Assembly (NCBI GenBank): GCA_937897875.1 | Contig: CALCPD010000004.1 | Coordinates: forward strand, 1 to 41,267 | Length of the DNA stretch: 41,267 bases | From: an uncultured Nitrosopumilaceae archaeon | GTDB lineage: Archaea; Thermoproteota; Nitrososphaeria; Nitrososphaerales; Nitrosopumilaceae | Direction: 5' to 3' | Part shown: in pieces, positions 17,441 through 25,552 of the stretch | Layout: every line of letters begins with the position of its first letter | Numbering within the stretch: the first letter of the stretch is position 1 | Notes under the pieces: generated by a model | What the model was told of the DNA's origin: nothing | Database searches by the model: none | The model's input: only the letters and a program-made list of their open reading frames with translations | Made by a program: the position numbers and the translations under genes

Positions 17441-17997
17441 AGTAATTTCCTCACAGTTTCTGTTGTTACATCAATTACTTGATTTGCAGTTAAATTATCA
17501 GTATTAATGATCACATCAAATACCTCTTTATCATCACCGAAACTAAATCCATACAGTTTTTTGTATAATGCTTTATTTTTATCAAAGCGAGATTTTGTTA
17601 TTTCATATGCATTTTCTGAGCTCATATTATCTCTAGATTGCATTCTTTTTGTGCTACTTGCATGAGAACCTTCTAACCAGATTTTTACACCGTTATCAAT
17701 TAACCATGGCAAGGTATAACTTGTAATTACCATACCACCTTGATCAAATAAATCAGTTAATTTTTTATCTAAATTTTTATCAAATTCAGAATTTTGTTCA
17801 CGTTGATTTAAAAATTTCATTCCTTCATCAGTATCCCACCAATCATCACCATCAGAATCAAAACCTTGTTCTTTGGCCATTTCTTTTAAAACATCACCAC
17901 CACTAAGATATTGTAAATTAAATTCTTTAGCTAATCCTTTAGCAACAGTTGTTTTTCCGACTGCAGGAGGGCCAGATATAACAATAGATTTTGTCAA
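17437..17997 (-). CDS. cmk: Cytidylate kinase, archaeal type
   Basis: 186-aa P-loop kinase phosphorylating CMP/dCMP. The Walker A motif is 'GPPAVGKTT' at residues 9-17, following 'MTKSIVIS'; 'YLSGGDVLKEMAKEQG' is the NMP-binding part and 'WLEGSHASSTKRMQSRDNMS' the lid-like region. Length fits archaeal Cmk. Start overlaps the stop of the EMC3/Oxa1-like gene by 4 bp and its own stop overlaps cbf5, so it is embedded in a translationally coupled run. Assignment rests on fold motifs plus the conserved gene order. Confidence 0.92.
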   Translation of the reverse strand: MTKSIVISGPPAVGKTTVAKGLAKEFNLQYLSGGDVLKEMAKEQGFDSDGDDWWDTDEGMKFLNQREQNSEFDKNLDKKLTDLFDQGGMVITSYTLPWLIDNGVKIWLEGSHASSTKRMQSRDNMSSENAYEITKSRFDKNKALYKKLYGFSFGDDKEVFDVIINTDNLTANQVIDVTTETVRKLL

Positions 17998-18632
17998 CCT
18001 AAATCCATTGAGGTTTTAGTAAGTCTCATAATAATTCCACTAAATGCAATAGAAGAAAGGAAATACCAAGCCCAAAGCATCAAATGATTTTCCTTACCAA
18101 AACATATGTGTGTGGTATCCAGAGCTTGTTCTGCAGTACAAGTTAGTTGGAACATATCTCCAGGAATCACATTGAGTGGTATTGGTGAAATAGCTACAGT
18201 GTAAGTGAATAGTACTGGTAAAACAAGATAAAATATCAGAATTAAAGGAACAAATGTAATCATCATTGGTCTCATGTTCATTTGCATCATCTCCATAGAC
18301 ATTTTGTTCATGTACGAAGATTTTTTATTTAGTTCAGCTGATTTTGCTTGATCTTTAGAACGCATTGCAGCCATTCTTTCTTTTTGCCATGCTTTGGTTT
18401 CTTTCATAATTCTCTTTAGTTTAGTTTGATCAACCATTTTTCTTCTAACTGCAGAGTTGAAAACATTAAGTAAAATACCAAATCCAGTTACGCCAAACAT
18501 AGTAAGAATCAACCCCTTAACCCATGCATCTTCAGGTTCAGCACCAAGTGCCATTCTACCGTCACCACCAAGGAAATCAGGTAATTGGAGAAGTGCTGAG
18601 TCAATAAAGAGTAGAATAAAGTTAAAATCCAT
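17994..18632 (-). CDS. DUF106 / EMC3-TMCO1-Oxa1 superfamily membrane insertase
   Basis: 212-aa membrane protein of the archaeal Ylp1/DUF106 group, related to EMC3, TMCO1 and YidC/Oxa1. Predicted layout: TM1 near residues 38-60, a long charged coiled coil near 62-115 ('AVRRKMVDQTKLKRIMKETK' and the methionine-rich 'KMSMEMMQMNMRPMM' segment), TM2 near 122-142 and TM3 near 188-205. The methionine-rich cytosolic face is characteristic for binding hydrophobic nascent chains. Encoded 3 bp after adkA and two genes after secY, which supports a job in membrane-protein insertion with the Sec translocon. Confidence 0.9.
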   Translation of the reverse strand: MDFNFILLFIDSALLQLPDFLGGDGRMALGAEPEDAWVKGLILTMFGVTGFGILLNVFNSAVRRKMVDQTKLKRIMKETKAWQKERMAAMRSKDQAKSAELNKKSSYMNKMSMEMMQMNMRPMMITFVPLILIFYLVLPVLFTYTVAISPIPLNVIPGDMFQLTCTAEQALDTTHICFGKENHLMLWAWYFLSSIAFSGIIMRLTKTSMDLG

Positions 18633-18635
18633 TTT

Positions 18636-19214
18636 TTACAGTCCTATTGCCTTGATTATCTTAGCTGCTGCTTCATCAATCTTTCCCTCACTATTGAAAA
18701 CATGTCTGACTGGAGAGCCTGTAATTACAGCGCATGCAGAAATCATACCAGTTTGATAATCAAGCTCCTTCTTAATGTTAGCTAGTGTGATTTTATCTCG
18801 ATTTCTAGTGTCATCTTTCATTCGTCTGTTATAGATTTCTTCAGGTTTTGCAGATACTGAAACAAAATTACTAGGTTTAATAATTTTCAAAACATGTTCA
18901 GGTAATCCAGGATAATATCCTTCAGGAGAACTAATGAATGCATGAGTATCAATTATTACAACTTCTTCATCATGAGTAGCAATTTTTTCTGCAGCAATTT
19001 TTTGAAGACGTTGTTGTTCAGTTACAGATAATTTTCTTAAATCATCTCTATTTTTTAATCCATTTTCTTGAGCAACATCAAACATTAACGTACCATAATT
19101 AATTACAATTACATTTTTTTTATGATTCTTTAAAATTTCAACCATTGTTGTTAACAAAGTACTTTTCCCAACACCTGGGATTCCAACCATGAGAATTTTT
19201 TTATTTTCTACCAA
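18636..19214 (-). CDS. adkA: Adenylate kinase, archaeal type
   Basis: 192 aa from TTG 19214; the frame could be extended to 19241, but those residues overlap secY and precede the conserved N terminus. The Walker A motif is in 'LMVGIPGVGKSTLLTTMVEIL', followed by 'VINYGTLMFDVAQENGL', 'RDDLRKLSVTEQQRLQKIAA' and 'VIIDTHAFISSPEGYYPGLP', the standard AdkA blocks. It converts AMP plus ATP into two ADP. GTG 19223 is an alternative start. It overlaps the end of secY by about 14 bp, indicating coupling, and the secY-adk order is conserved in archaea. Confidence 0.92.
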   Translation of the reverse strand: MVENKKILMVGIPGVGKSTLLTTMVEILKNHKKNVIVINYGTLMFDVAQENGLKNRDDLRKLSVTEQQRLQKIAAEKIATHDEEVVIIDTHAFISSPEGYYPGLPEHVLKIIKPSNFVSVSAKPEEIYNRRMKDDTRNRDKITLANIKKELDYQTGMISACAVITGSPVRHVFNSEGKIDEAAAKIIKAIGL

Positions 19215-20634
19215 GTAAGGCACCCAACCGTGGCATAACAACTTCTACTTGTTCTCTAACTAATTGTGTGTAGTAATTAATGAGAATATCTACCATAAGT
19301 AAGATTCCAATTCCAGATCCAAATACTCCAAGAACATCAGATACTCCTGCTAAAAGTCCTAAAATCATAGAGCCAATAATTGTAACAGATGGGATGTACT
19401 TGTTTAACAATGCTTCAACTGGTTTGTTTGATCTTCTAAATCCAGGAATTTGTACATCAGCATCAAGTAAGTTTTGAGCTGCACTCTTTGGTGATAAACC
19501 ACCAAGTTCAACCCATAGTCTTCCAAATACAACTACAATTCCAATCATAAACAAAACATATCCTACAGCACGCATAGGATCTAAAGCTGCAACATCTAAA
19601 CCACGAGGTGGTGTAACATAGTAAATAATTCCACCAATAGGTGTAGATGGACTTGTAGGATCAAATTGAGCTATAAAATTTACAAAGAAATTATTGTTAC
19701 GAGGGTTAAAGTTTGACCAAATCATTTGGAAAACAAATACTGCGTTGGCAGTTAAAGCAGATGCTAAAATTACAGGGATGTTAGAGACATACATCAATTT
19801 GATAGGATAAACAGCTTGAAATCCTCTATACTTTGTAGAAACAATTGGGATTTCAATTTTCATGCCTTGCGTAAACACAAGTATCAAAAGTATACCAGCA
19901 GTAAGGAATAATCCGAAAATACTAGGCAGTTGATTTGAACGGAATAATACATTTCCAAGATCACCACTACCAGTCAGGGATTCTATAAGATATGGAATAA
20001 TTCCAATCATTCCACCATCACCAGCAGGTAACGGACTAAACATACTCCAAAGAATTTGTTGAGCAACACCGGCCATAATGAATAAACTAATTCCACTACC
20101 CAATCCCCAACCTTTTTGGATTAATTCGTCTAAGAACATAATTATGATAGACGCTGCCATCAGCTGCCCTATTATCACATATAGAACGTAAGGTTCAGAT
20201 GCAGAGCCACCATAAACTGCTGCAGCATATACAATAGATTCAGCTACAATGACAACATAAGTCACCATTTTTGTTGCAGTTTGAAAAATACCTCTTTCTT
20301 CAGGTTTTTTGAAATCAAATTTCAAAATATCAGAACCTCTCAACAATTGCATCAAGAGTCCAGAAGTTACAATCGGTCCAATTCCTAATTCAATTAAAGT
20401 ACCTTGTTGGGATGCAAAAATAACTCTAGCAAATGCTAGAAAATCAAATTCAGGAGCTGTTGCTCCAAATAATGGAGTCTGTCCCATTACCATGTAGATA
20501 AGTAATGCAACACCACACCATAGTAATCTAGTAGGTAATGGGATTTTCTTTTTTGGTTTTGGAACTTGTGGAAGATATGGTTCTGCTTTGAAAACCATTT
20601 TTCGAATAATAGAAGTAAGAGTACCTTCAGCCAT
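19201..20634 (-). CDS. secY: Protein translocase subunit SecY (Sec61 alpha)
   Basis: 477-aa ten-helix channel protein. Recognisable regions: N-terminal 'PYLPQVPKPKKKIPLPTRLL' before TM1, the plug/TM2 region around 'FGATAPEFDFLAFARVIFAS', 'LIELGIGPIVTSGLLMQLL', 'QKGWGLGSGISLFIMAGV' (the conserved GLGSGIS), 'YPIKLMYVSNIPVILASAL', and the C-terminal 'GGLSPKSAAQNLLDADVQIPGFRRS'. It forms the channel with SecE (at 31983 in this window). It follows rpl15 by 10 bp, as in the classic spc operon. Confidence 0.97.
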   Translation of the reverse strand: MAEGTLTSIIRKMVFKAEPYLPQVPKPKKKIPLPTRLLWCGVALLIYMVMGQTPLFGATAPEFDFLAFARVIFASQQGTLIELGIGPIVTSGLLMQLLRGSDILKFDFKKPEERGIFQTATKMVTYVVIVAESIVYAAAVYGGSASEPYVLYVIIGQLMAASIIIMFLDELIQKGWGLGSGISLFIMAGVAQQILWSMFSPLPAGDGGMIGIIPYLIESLTGSGDLGNVLFRSNQLPSIFGLFLTAGILLILVFTQGMKIEIPIVSTKYRGFQAVYPIKLMYVSNIPVILASALTANAVFVFQMIWSNFNPRNNNFFVNFIAQFDPTSPSTPIGGIIYYVTPPRGLDVAALDPMRAVGYVLFMIGIVVVFGRLWVELGGLSPKSAAQNLLDADVQIPGFRRSNKPVEALLNKYIPSVTIIGSMILGLLAGVSDVLGVFGSGIGILLMVDILINYYTQLVREQVEVVMPRLGALLGRK

Positions 20635-20644
20635 TATCAGTTAC

Positions 20645-21091
20645 CTAAGCCTCAGATGGTTTTTCTTCTGTTGAAGATTGTAAAATTTCCCCGCCAACAG
20701 ATTTTAATTTCTCTTCAGCTGATGCAGTGAAATTACCTACTTTTACAGAATAAGCATTACTAACTTTTCCGCCACCAAGAAGTTTCTCAAATCCGGCACT
20801 TTCAAGGTCTACGACTTTTTTGCCACCTTCTTCTTTACCAAATTTACTGAATAAATCATCTAAATCTCTAACACTTGCCCATTTTTTTGTGATATTTGGA
20901 TGAGGTGGACTAGTTGATTCATGACCATAATGATCTGGTTCATCTTTTAACAAACTACTGTAATGGTGTTTTTGGAAACCAGTGACTCCAAGACCTCCTT
21001 TATGACCACTTGCACGATGTTGACCTACTTGTCCCCATCCCATATGTCTGCCGCCTCGTAGTCTTCGAGTTTTTCTTAGTCTAGTTGCCAT
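20645..21091 (-). CDS. rpl15: Large ribosomal subunit protein uL15
   Basis: 148-aa uL15 with the glycine-rich basic start 'RKTRRLRGGRHMGWGQVGQH' and 'HKGGLGVTGFQKHHYSSLLK', followed by a globular C-terminal part ending in a Glu-rich tail. One base separates it from rpl30 and ten from secY. Length and order match archaeal spc clusters. Confidence 0.95.
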   Translation of the reverse strand: MATRLRKTRRLRGGRHMGWGQVGQHRASGHKGGLGVTGFQKHHYSSLLKDEPDHYGHESTSPPHPNITKKWASVRDLDDLFSKFGKEEGGKKVVDLESAGFEKLLGGGKVSNAYSVKVGNFTASAEEKLKSVGGEILQSSTEEKPSEA

Positions 21092-21092
21092 G

Positions 21093-21560
21093 TTAAATCA
21101 TTCTCCTAACAATTGTATCAAGTTCTTTGTTAGCACCAAGAACACCTTTTTGTCCATATAATTTCTTGGTGCTTCTTTTGAATCCATGTACTGGAGGTGC
21201 TAAAGCAAACCAAGGTTTGAGTGGAGATAATTTTGATAGTGTAGCTTTTCCTTCAGCCAAAGCAGTTGCAAGTTCAGCAGTACTAGAAAATCCTAATGCT
21301 TTAAGATCCTCGTCTGTAATTTTTTGATAACCACCTTTTCGGGCTTTCTTTTCAATCAATTCTTGTGCTAATGATGCATCAATTTCAATCCAAGAAACAT
21401 AGTGTTGTACTTTTCTTAACATTCCTAAAGTATTATCTTTAGCAGGTAAAATTGTTGCACGATATTTTTTATCTAATTTTAATAAAGTCATTGTAGTGGT
21501 GGCCCAATAAGGACAATCTGCTTGACCTTTTATTCTAACAACAAGATATGCATTTGCCAT
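21093..21560 (-). CDS. rpl30: Large ribosomal subunit protein uL30
   Basis: 155-aa archaeal-length uL30: 'YLVVRIKGQADCPYWATTTM' opens the conserved domain, then 'LGMLRKVQHYVSWIEID', and the archaeal/eukaryotic extension 'LSPLKPWFALAPPVHGFKRS' with 'GQKGVLGANKELDTIVRRMI' at the end. It is 5 bp after rps5 and 1 bp before rpl15 in the transcription direction, so it is part of the same transcript. Confidence 0.95.
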   Translation of the reverse strand: MANAYLVVRIKGQADCPYWATTTMTLLKLDKKYRATILPAKDNTLGMLRKVQHYVSWIEIDASLAQELIEKKARKGGYQKITDEDLKALGFSSTAELATALAEGKATLSKLSPLKPWFALAPPVHGFKRSTKKLYGQKGVLGANKELDTIVRRMI

Positions 21561-21565
21561 TTTAA

Positions 21566-22303
21566 TTATCCTTGACTGAATGTCTGTCTAAGACAATCCA
21601 GTACAGCTTTTGAAGTTGAATTCATTGTAGGAGTAGAACCTTTTGCGGTAGTCCATGCATCCTTAAGACCTGCTAATTCTAATAATCGTTTAATTTTTCC
21701 ACCTGCAACAAGTCCCAAACCACGAGGTCCAGGAATAATTTCAATAGTTACACTTCCACCTTTTCCTTTTACTTTGAATGGAACAGAATGATGTTGATCA
21801 CATTTACATTCCCAACTACCACAACCCATTTTGATTGGTTGTATATTTAGAAAAGCTTGACTAGTTGCTTTTTCAATTGCAATTCTCATTTGTTTTGATT
21901 TACCTTGACCAATTCCCAAATATCCATTTTCATTTCCTGCTGCAACAATTGCTTTGAATCTAGTAGATTGTCCATTAGATGTCATTTTTTGAATGATACC
22001 AACATCAACAACTTCACTTTTTAAATCAGGTAATAATTTTTTAATAATTCCAGATTCTTGAATTCTTAATCCTTGTTCAAGAATTTCTTCAACAGAAGTA
22101 ATTTCTCCAGATGCAACTTTTTGTCCCAAAATAGTTTTTGGTACCCAAACTTCTTCTTCTGGTTCTCTTCGAGGTCGTCTAGGGCGTGCAGCTGCTGCTC
22201 CAGGTGGACCACGTCCATATACAGGTGGACCTCTACCTCTTCCACCCTGACCGCCTTGTCCAGGTTTAGATTGTCCAGGTTTAGATTGTGCTGTTTGACT
22301 CAT
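21566..22303 (-). CDS. rps5: Small ribosomal subunit protein uS5 with G/R/P-rich N-terminal extension
   Basis: 245-aa uS5. Residues 1-52 are low-complexity, rich in Gly, Arg, Pro, Gln and Ala ('GGQGGRGRGPPVYGRGPPG', 'ARPRRPRREPEEEVW'). The conserved protein begins near 'WVPKTILGQKVASGEITSVE'; 'FKAIVAAGNENGYLGIGQGK' is the S5 double-stranded RNA-binding signature and 'KMGCGSWECKCDQHHSVPFK' carries the Cys/His cluster typical of archaeal and eukaryotic S5. The ATG at 22303 is 2 bp after the rpl18 stop. The basic extension could contact rRNA. Confidence 0.95.
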   Translation of the reverse strand: MSQTAQSKPGQSKPGQGGQGGRGRGPPVYGRGPPGAAAARPRRPRREPEEEVWVPKTILGQKVASGEITSVEEILEQGLRIQESGIIKKLLPDLKSEVVDVGIIQKMTSNGQSTRFKAIVAAGNENGYLGIGQGKSKQMRIAIEKATSQAFLNIQPIKMGCGSWECKCDQHHSVPFKVKGKGGSVTIEIIPGPRGLGLVAGGKIKRLLELAGLKDAWTTAKGSTPTMNSTSKAVLDCLRQTFSQG

Positions 22304-22305
22304 GT

Positions 22306-22788
22306 CTATTTGACCTCACTGTCTATTGTTGATTTAAATTTAGAAATTTCATTTTTAACGGTTAAATGTTCGCCATTGATTCTTTCATCAGCTGGAAATG
22401 TTTCAGCATCAGCTGGGACTTCAAGACCAGCATCAATAACTCCTTTCAAAGCTGCTGCCATTCTTTGAGTATATCGTTTAGTACCAGTATACAAAATTGC
22501 ATCTTTTGCACCTTTACCTAATGCTTTCTTACCAGCCAAATAACCAGTAAGATATGCTGCAGATACACTTTTTCTAGAACCTTTCCATCCTTTTTCAAGT
22601 AAGTATCTAGAATGGGCAGATGCAACAACAGTGTCGCCAGTCATACCAGGTTTGAGAACTTGGACTTGTGTATTCTCATTTGAAATATTTACAGTAATGA
22701 AATCACGTTTACCCATTAACATGGTTCCGCGTTTACGATAATTGGTCTTTTCCTCTCTTAGTCTTCTCAATATTTTTGAATAAGCCAT
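22306..22788 (-). CDS. rpl18: Large ribosomal subunit protein uL18
   Basis: 160-aa uL18, the 5S rRNA-binding protein. 'YSKILRRLREEKTNYRKRGTML' opens the conserved part, with 'DFITVNISNENTQVQVLKPG', 'DTVVASAHSRYL' and 'LEKGWKGSRKSVSAAYLTGYLAGKKALGKG' following (quoted in parts). It starts the ribosomal half of the long minus-strand cluster. In most archaea rpl32e-rpl19e directly precede rpl18; here argF does, and those two genes lie about 7 kb away on the other strand. A TATA box 27-34 bp upstream gives it its own promoter. Confidence 0.95.
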   Translation of the reverse strand: MAYSKILRRLREEKTNYRKRGTMLMGKRDFITVNISNENTQVQVLKPGMTGDTVVASAHSRYLLEKGWKGSRKSVSAAYLTGYLAGKKALGKGAKDAILYTGTKRYTQRMAAALKGVIDAGLEVPADAETFPADERINGEHLTVKNEISKFKSTIDSEVK

Positions 22789-22814
22789 CTACAGGATCTG
22801 ACTTTGAAACTGCT

Positions 22815-22822
22815 ATTATATA
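22815..22822 (-). promoter_or_regulatory. TATA box for rpl18-rps5-rpl30-rpl15-secY cluster
   Basis: attatata on the plus strand reads TATATAAT on the minus strand, centred 30 bp before the rpl18 ATG (22788) and abutting the argF stop (22825). The spacing fits a leaderless ribosomal transcript that starts separately from argF. Confidence 0.6.
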
Positions 22823-22824
22823 CG

Positions 22825-23739
22825 TTAAGCGTGAAGTAGTGCTGAAAGTAGAGCTTTTTGGGAATGTAATCTATTTTCTGCCTCATCCCAAACTACAGAT
22901 TGAGGTCCATCTATTACAGATGATGTCACTTCTTGATCACGTTTTGCAGGAAGACAATGTAAAAAGATCGCATTTTTCTTTGCAAGATCCATAATTTTAT
23001 CATTAACTTGAAATTTTGGAAGGAATTTTTTGATTCTTTTAGGATCATTATTGTGAATCGAAGAATAAGTATCGGTAACAATTACATCAGCATTTTTAGC
23101 GGCTTTTAGAGGATCAGTAGTTAATTCAATATCAGTTAAATTTTGAGAAACTTTAACAGTCGACTTATCAGGTTCAAATCCTTTTGGAGTTGCAATAGAC
23201 ATGGTAACACCAGATAAGGCAGAGCCAAAAATCATAGAATTGCAAACATTGTTTCCATCTCCAATCCAAGCAATTTTTAATCCTTTGAGGATTTTTTTCT
23301 TTTCTTTAATTGTCATAAAATCTGCTAAAATTTGACAAGGATGAAATGAATCAGATAGTCCATTAATTACAGGAATACTTGCATGTTCAGATAATTTTTC
23401 AAGTAAGGAATGATCATAAACACGAGCCATTATACAATCAGTATAACGTGAAAGAGTTTTTGCAGTATCTTCAACAGATTCACCGCGAGATAATTGCATG
23501 TCATTAGAAGATAAATTAATTGCATGGCCTCCTAATTGATACATACCAGTTTCAAAACTTACACGGGTTCGAGTTGAGGGTTTTTGAAAAATCATAGCTA
23601 ATGTTTTATTTTTCAATATCGGTTTGTTTGAACCCTTTTTCAATTCTTTTTTTATTTTAATAGAATTATCAATTAATCCTAAAAATTCTTTTGGAGTTAA
23701 TTCAGATAAAGTAAGTAAATCTTTTGTTTTAATTTTCAT
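22825..23739 (-). CDS. argF: Ornithine carbamoyltransferase
   Basis: 304-aa enzyme joining carbamoyl phosphate and ornithine to give citrulline in arginine synthesis. The carbamoyl-phosphate motif S-T-R-T-R is at 55-59, His-Pro-Cys-Gln at 133-136, and 'FLHCLPAKRDQEVTSSVIDG' (259-278) contains the H-C-L-P ornithine motif. 'DNDMQLSRGES'-like 'SNDMQLSRGESVEDTAKTLS' (78-97) is the OTCase type rather than ATCase. The start overlaps the ftsY stop by 4 bp, so translation is coupled to ftsY; this is an unusual partner for a targeting-factor gene. Confidence 0.95.
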   Translation of the reverse strand: MKIKTKDLLTLSELTPKEFLGLIDNSIKIKKELKKGSNKPILKNKTLAMIFQKPSTRTRVSFETGMYQLGGHAINLSSNDMQLSRGESVEDTAKTLSRYTDCIMARVYDHSLLEKLSEHASIPVINGLSDSFHPCQILADFMTIKEKKKILKGLKIAWIGDGNNVCNSMIFGSALSGVTMSIATPKGFEPDKSTVKVSQNLTDIELTTDPLKAAKNADVIVTDTYSSIHNNDPKRIKKFLPKFQVNDKIMDLAKKNAIFLHCLPAKRDQEVTSSVIDGPQSVVWDEAENRLHSQKALLSALLHA

Positions 23740-25034
23740 TTTTTAAACCGTCCAAATAATCCTCGTTTCTTTTTAGGTTCCTCTTCTTTATCTTGTTTGT
23801 GCATCTCTTCTTTATCAAGTGAAGTAATTTTAGATTCATCAGAATTAGGTTTTCCATCTTTAATCCATTGACGAATTTTATTACCTAACTTCACTGCTTC
23901 AGAATCAGATTCAGGAGGAGGTACATCAAATAAATCAGAATATTTTGCAATTTCATCATCCTTGATTCCATCAAATGGATCATCAGATAGAACTTCAGGC
24001 TCTGGTTCTGGTGTTGGCTCTGGTTCTGGTGTTGGCTCTGGTTCTGGTGTTGGCTCTGGTTCTGGTGTTGGCTCTGGTTCTGGCGTGGTTAATTTAGAAA
24101 CATCAGTTTTTTCGATTGTAACATCATTTAATGATCCAAAAACAGTTTCCAAAAAGATGTCCTTGTCAAAAGATTTCAAATCAGAATATTCTTGTCCAGT
24201 TCCCAAGTAAAGAACAGGAGTAGATGTGACTTTTGCAATAGATAATGCAGCACCGCCTTTTGCATCAGCATCACTTTTTGTCAATATGGAACCATCAAAC
24301 TTCACATATTCATGAAATTCACGTGCTTGATTTACAGTATCATTTCCAGCTAAAGAATCACCAACAAAAATAGTCATATCAGGATTTACAACTTTAATAA
24401 TTTTTTCAATTTGTTCCATCAAATTTTTACTTGTTTGCATTCTACCTGCAGTATCAATTAACACACAATCGGTTTTGTGAGATTTTGCATATAGTACTGC
24501 ATCTCTAGCAACAGCTGCAGGATCAGATTCATAATTTTGTGCAACAAGTTTTAGATTAAGACGATTAGTATGTTCTCGTAATTGTTCTATGGCACCAGCT
24601 CGAAAGGTATCAGCAGCTGCAATTACAACTGAATATTTTTTTTCTTGAAGTAAAGACGCAAATTTTGCTAAGGAGGTAGTTTTTCCAGTACCATTTATTC
24701 CCACAAATACAATCAGAAAGGGTTGATTCTTTTTCTTTTTTTCATCAATTTTTTCAAATATATCAATAGATCCAACATTATCAAATAAACTAGAAATACT
24801 AGAAATTAAATTATCTTTAACAAATTTTTCAATTTCATTTTTATCAACTTTAGAACCAATTAATTTTTCTTTTAAATCAGATTTGATAGAATCAATAACT
24901 TCACCAGCTACATCAGATTCTAAAAGAGAAATTTCAAGTTCAAAAAGTATATCTTCAATATCTTTTTCATTAAGTTCTTTTTCTCCAAGACTTTGGGCTA
25001 CATTGGAAAACGCCTTACGAAGACTATCAAACAT
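23736..25034 (-). CDS. ftsY: Signal recognition particle receptor FtsY with C-terminal Pro-Glu linker and basic tail
   Basis: 432-aa SRP receptor GTPase. The N domain starts at once (residues 1-85); there is no N-terminal acidic A domain. GTPase motifs: 'GINGTGKTT' (112-120), 'DTFRAGAIEQL' (142-152), 'DTAGRMQ' (194-200), 'TKSDADAKGG' (252-261), 'GTGQ' (278-281). The G domain ends near 302. Residues 316-346 are five T-P-E-P-E-P repeats, followed by an acidic segment and the tail KKKRGLFGRFKK. Targeting of ribosome-SRP complexes to SecY is the known role; I infer that the basic, aromatic tail helps membrane binding. It lies 3 bp after pfdA in transcription order and overlaps argF by 4 bp. Confidence 0.95.
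   Translation of the reverse strand: MFDSLRKAFSNVAQSLGEKELNEKDIEDILFELEISLLESDVAGEVIDSIKSDLKEKLIGSKVDKNEIEKFVKDNLISSISSLFDNVGSIDIFEKIDEKKKKNQPFLIVFVGINGTGKTTSLAKFASLLQEKKYSVVIAAADTFRAGAIEQLREHTNRLNLKLVAQNYESDPAAVARDAVLYAKSHKTDCVLIDTAGRMQTSKNLMEQIEKIIKVVNPDMTIFVGDSLAGNDTVNQAREFHEYVKFDGSILTKSDADAKGGAALSIAKVTSTPVLYLGTGQEYSDLKSFDKDIFLETVFGSLNDVTIEKTDVSKLTTPEPEPTPEPEPTPEPEPTPEPEPTPEPEPEVLSDDPFDGIKDDEIAKYSDLFDVPPPESDSEAVKLGNKIRQWIKDGKPNSDESKITSLDKEEMHKQDKEEEPKKKRGLFGRFKK
23998..24087. repeat. Five tandem 18-bp repeats inside ftsY
   Basis: Unit ggctctggttctggtgtt occurs at 23998, 24016, 24034 and 24052, with a fifth slightly diverged copy at 24070 (ending ggcgtg). Each unit encodes T-P-E-P-E-P on the minus strand. 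Near-identity at the DNA level indicates recent slippage or unequal exchange, so copy number probably varies between strains. Confidence 0.95.
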
Positions 25035-25037
25035 ATT

Positions 25038-25463
25038 CTATCCCAAATTTGGCGGTTGTTGGGATTGCATTAGTTGATTCATCTGTGCCTTTCCTTGTTC
25101 TAGTCTATTTCCAGCATCCTGTTTTTTGGCAGCAGTATCTTGTAAAGCAATTTCAATTTCTTTTATTCTAGCTTCAAAATAATTAATTGCAGCAGGAAAA
25201 TCTTTTTCAACTGCAACACCAGCACCAATATTTACAACAATTTTGTTATTGGATGAAATTTTTGTTGGGATATAAGCACCCATTCCAAGAGGAACTAAAG
25301 TATCAGAATCAGACTGATTACCAAGAGATTTTATCGATTCTATAGCAGCAGTAGCTTCCCTCAAAATACTTACAAAAGTTCCTTCTCTTTGAGATAAATC
25401 AGAGAAATACGTTTCAAGCATTTGCATCTGTTGCATTAATTGTTCAGCCTGCTGTTCACTCAT
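25038..25463 (-). CDS. pfdA: Prefoldin alpha subunit
   Basis: 141-aa subunit of the hexameric prefoldin chaperone. The N- and C-terminal coiled coils are clear: 'MSEQQAEQLMQQMQMLETYF' at the start, and 'NYFEARIKEIEIALQDTAAK' before the Q/M-rich end 'QAQMNQLMQSQQPPNLG'-like tail; the central beta part is 'DTLVPLGMGAYIPTKISSNN'. I start at ATG 25463 because a TATA box lies 25-32 bp upstream; a longer frame to 25472 begins with residues foreign to the family. Prefoldin alpha next to ftsY is a conserved archaeal order. Confidence 0.92.
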   Translation of the reverse strand: MSEQQAEQLMQQMQMLETYFSDLSQREGTFVSILREATAAIESIKSLGNQSDSDTLVPLGMGAYIPTKISSNNKIVVNIGAGVAVEKDFPAAINYFEARIKEIEIALQDTAAKKQDAGNRLEQGKAQMNQLMQSQQPPNLG

Positions 25464-25487
25464 GTATAACAATTCATGCTCAGATGG

Positions 25488-25495
25488 TTATAAAT
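25488..25495 (-). promoter_or_regulatory. TATA box for pfdA-ftsY-argF
   Basis: ttataaat on the plus strand reads ATTTATAA on the minus strand, 25-32 bp before the pfdA ATG at 25463. This spacing supports that start codon and a leaderless transcript. Confidence 0.55.
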
Positions 25496-25552
25496 TCATT
25501 CATGAGGAAAAATTAGAAATTAAAAAATAAAATAAAAAATAAAGAATTAACT

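Noticed and set aside
23998-24087. Possible CRISPR-like array
   Set aside because: The 18-bp units are directly adjacent with no spacers and lie in the ftsY frame; it is a coding minisatellite.
23962-24210. Plus-strand frame rich in Gly-Ser-Gly-Val repeats
   Set aside because: It is the antisense reading of the T-P-E-P-E-P repeats of ftsY; the minus-strand frame has clear SRP-receptor motifs.
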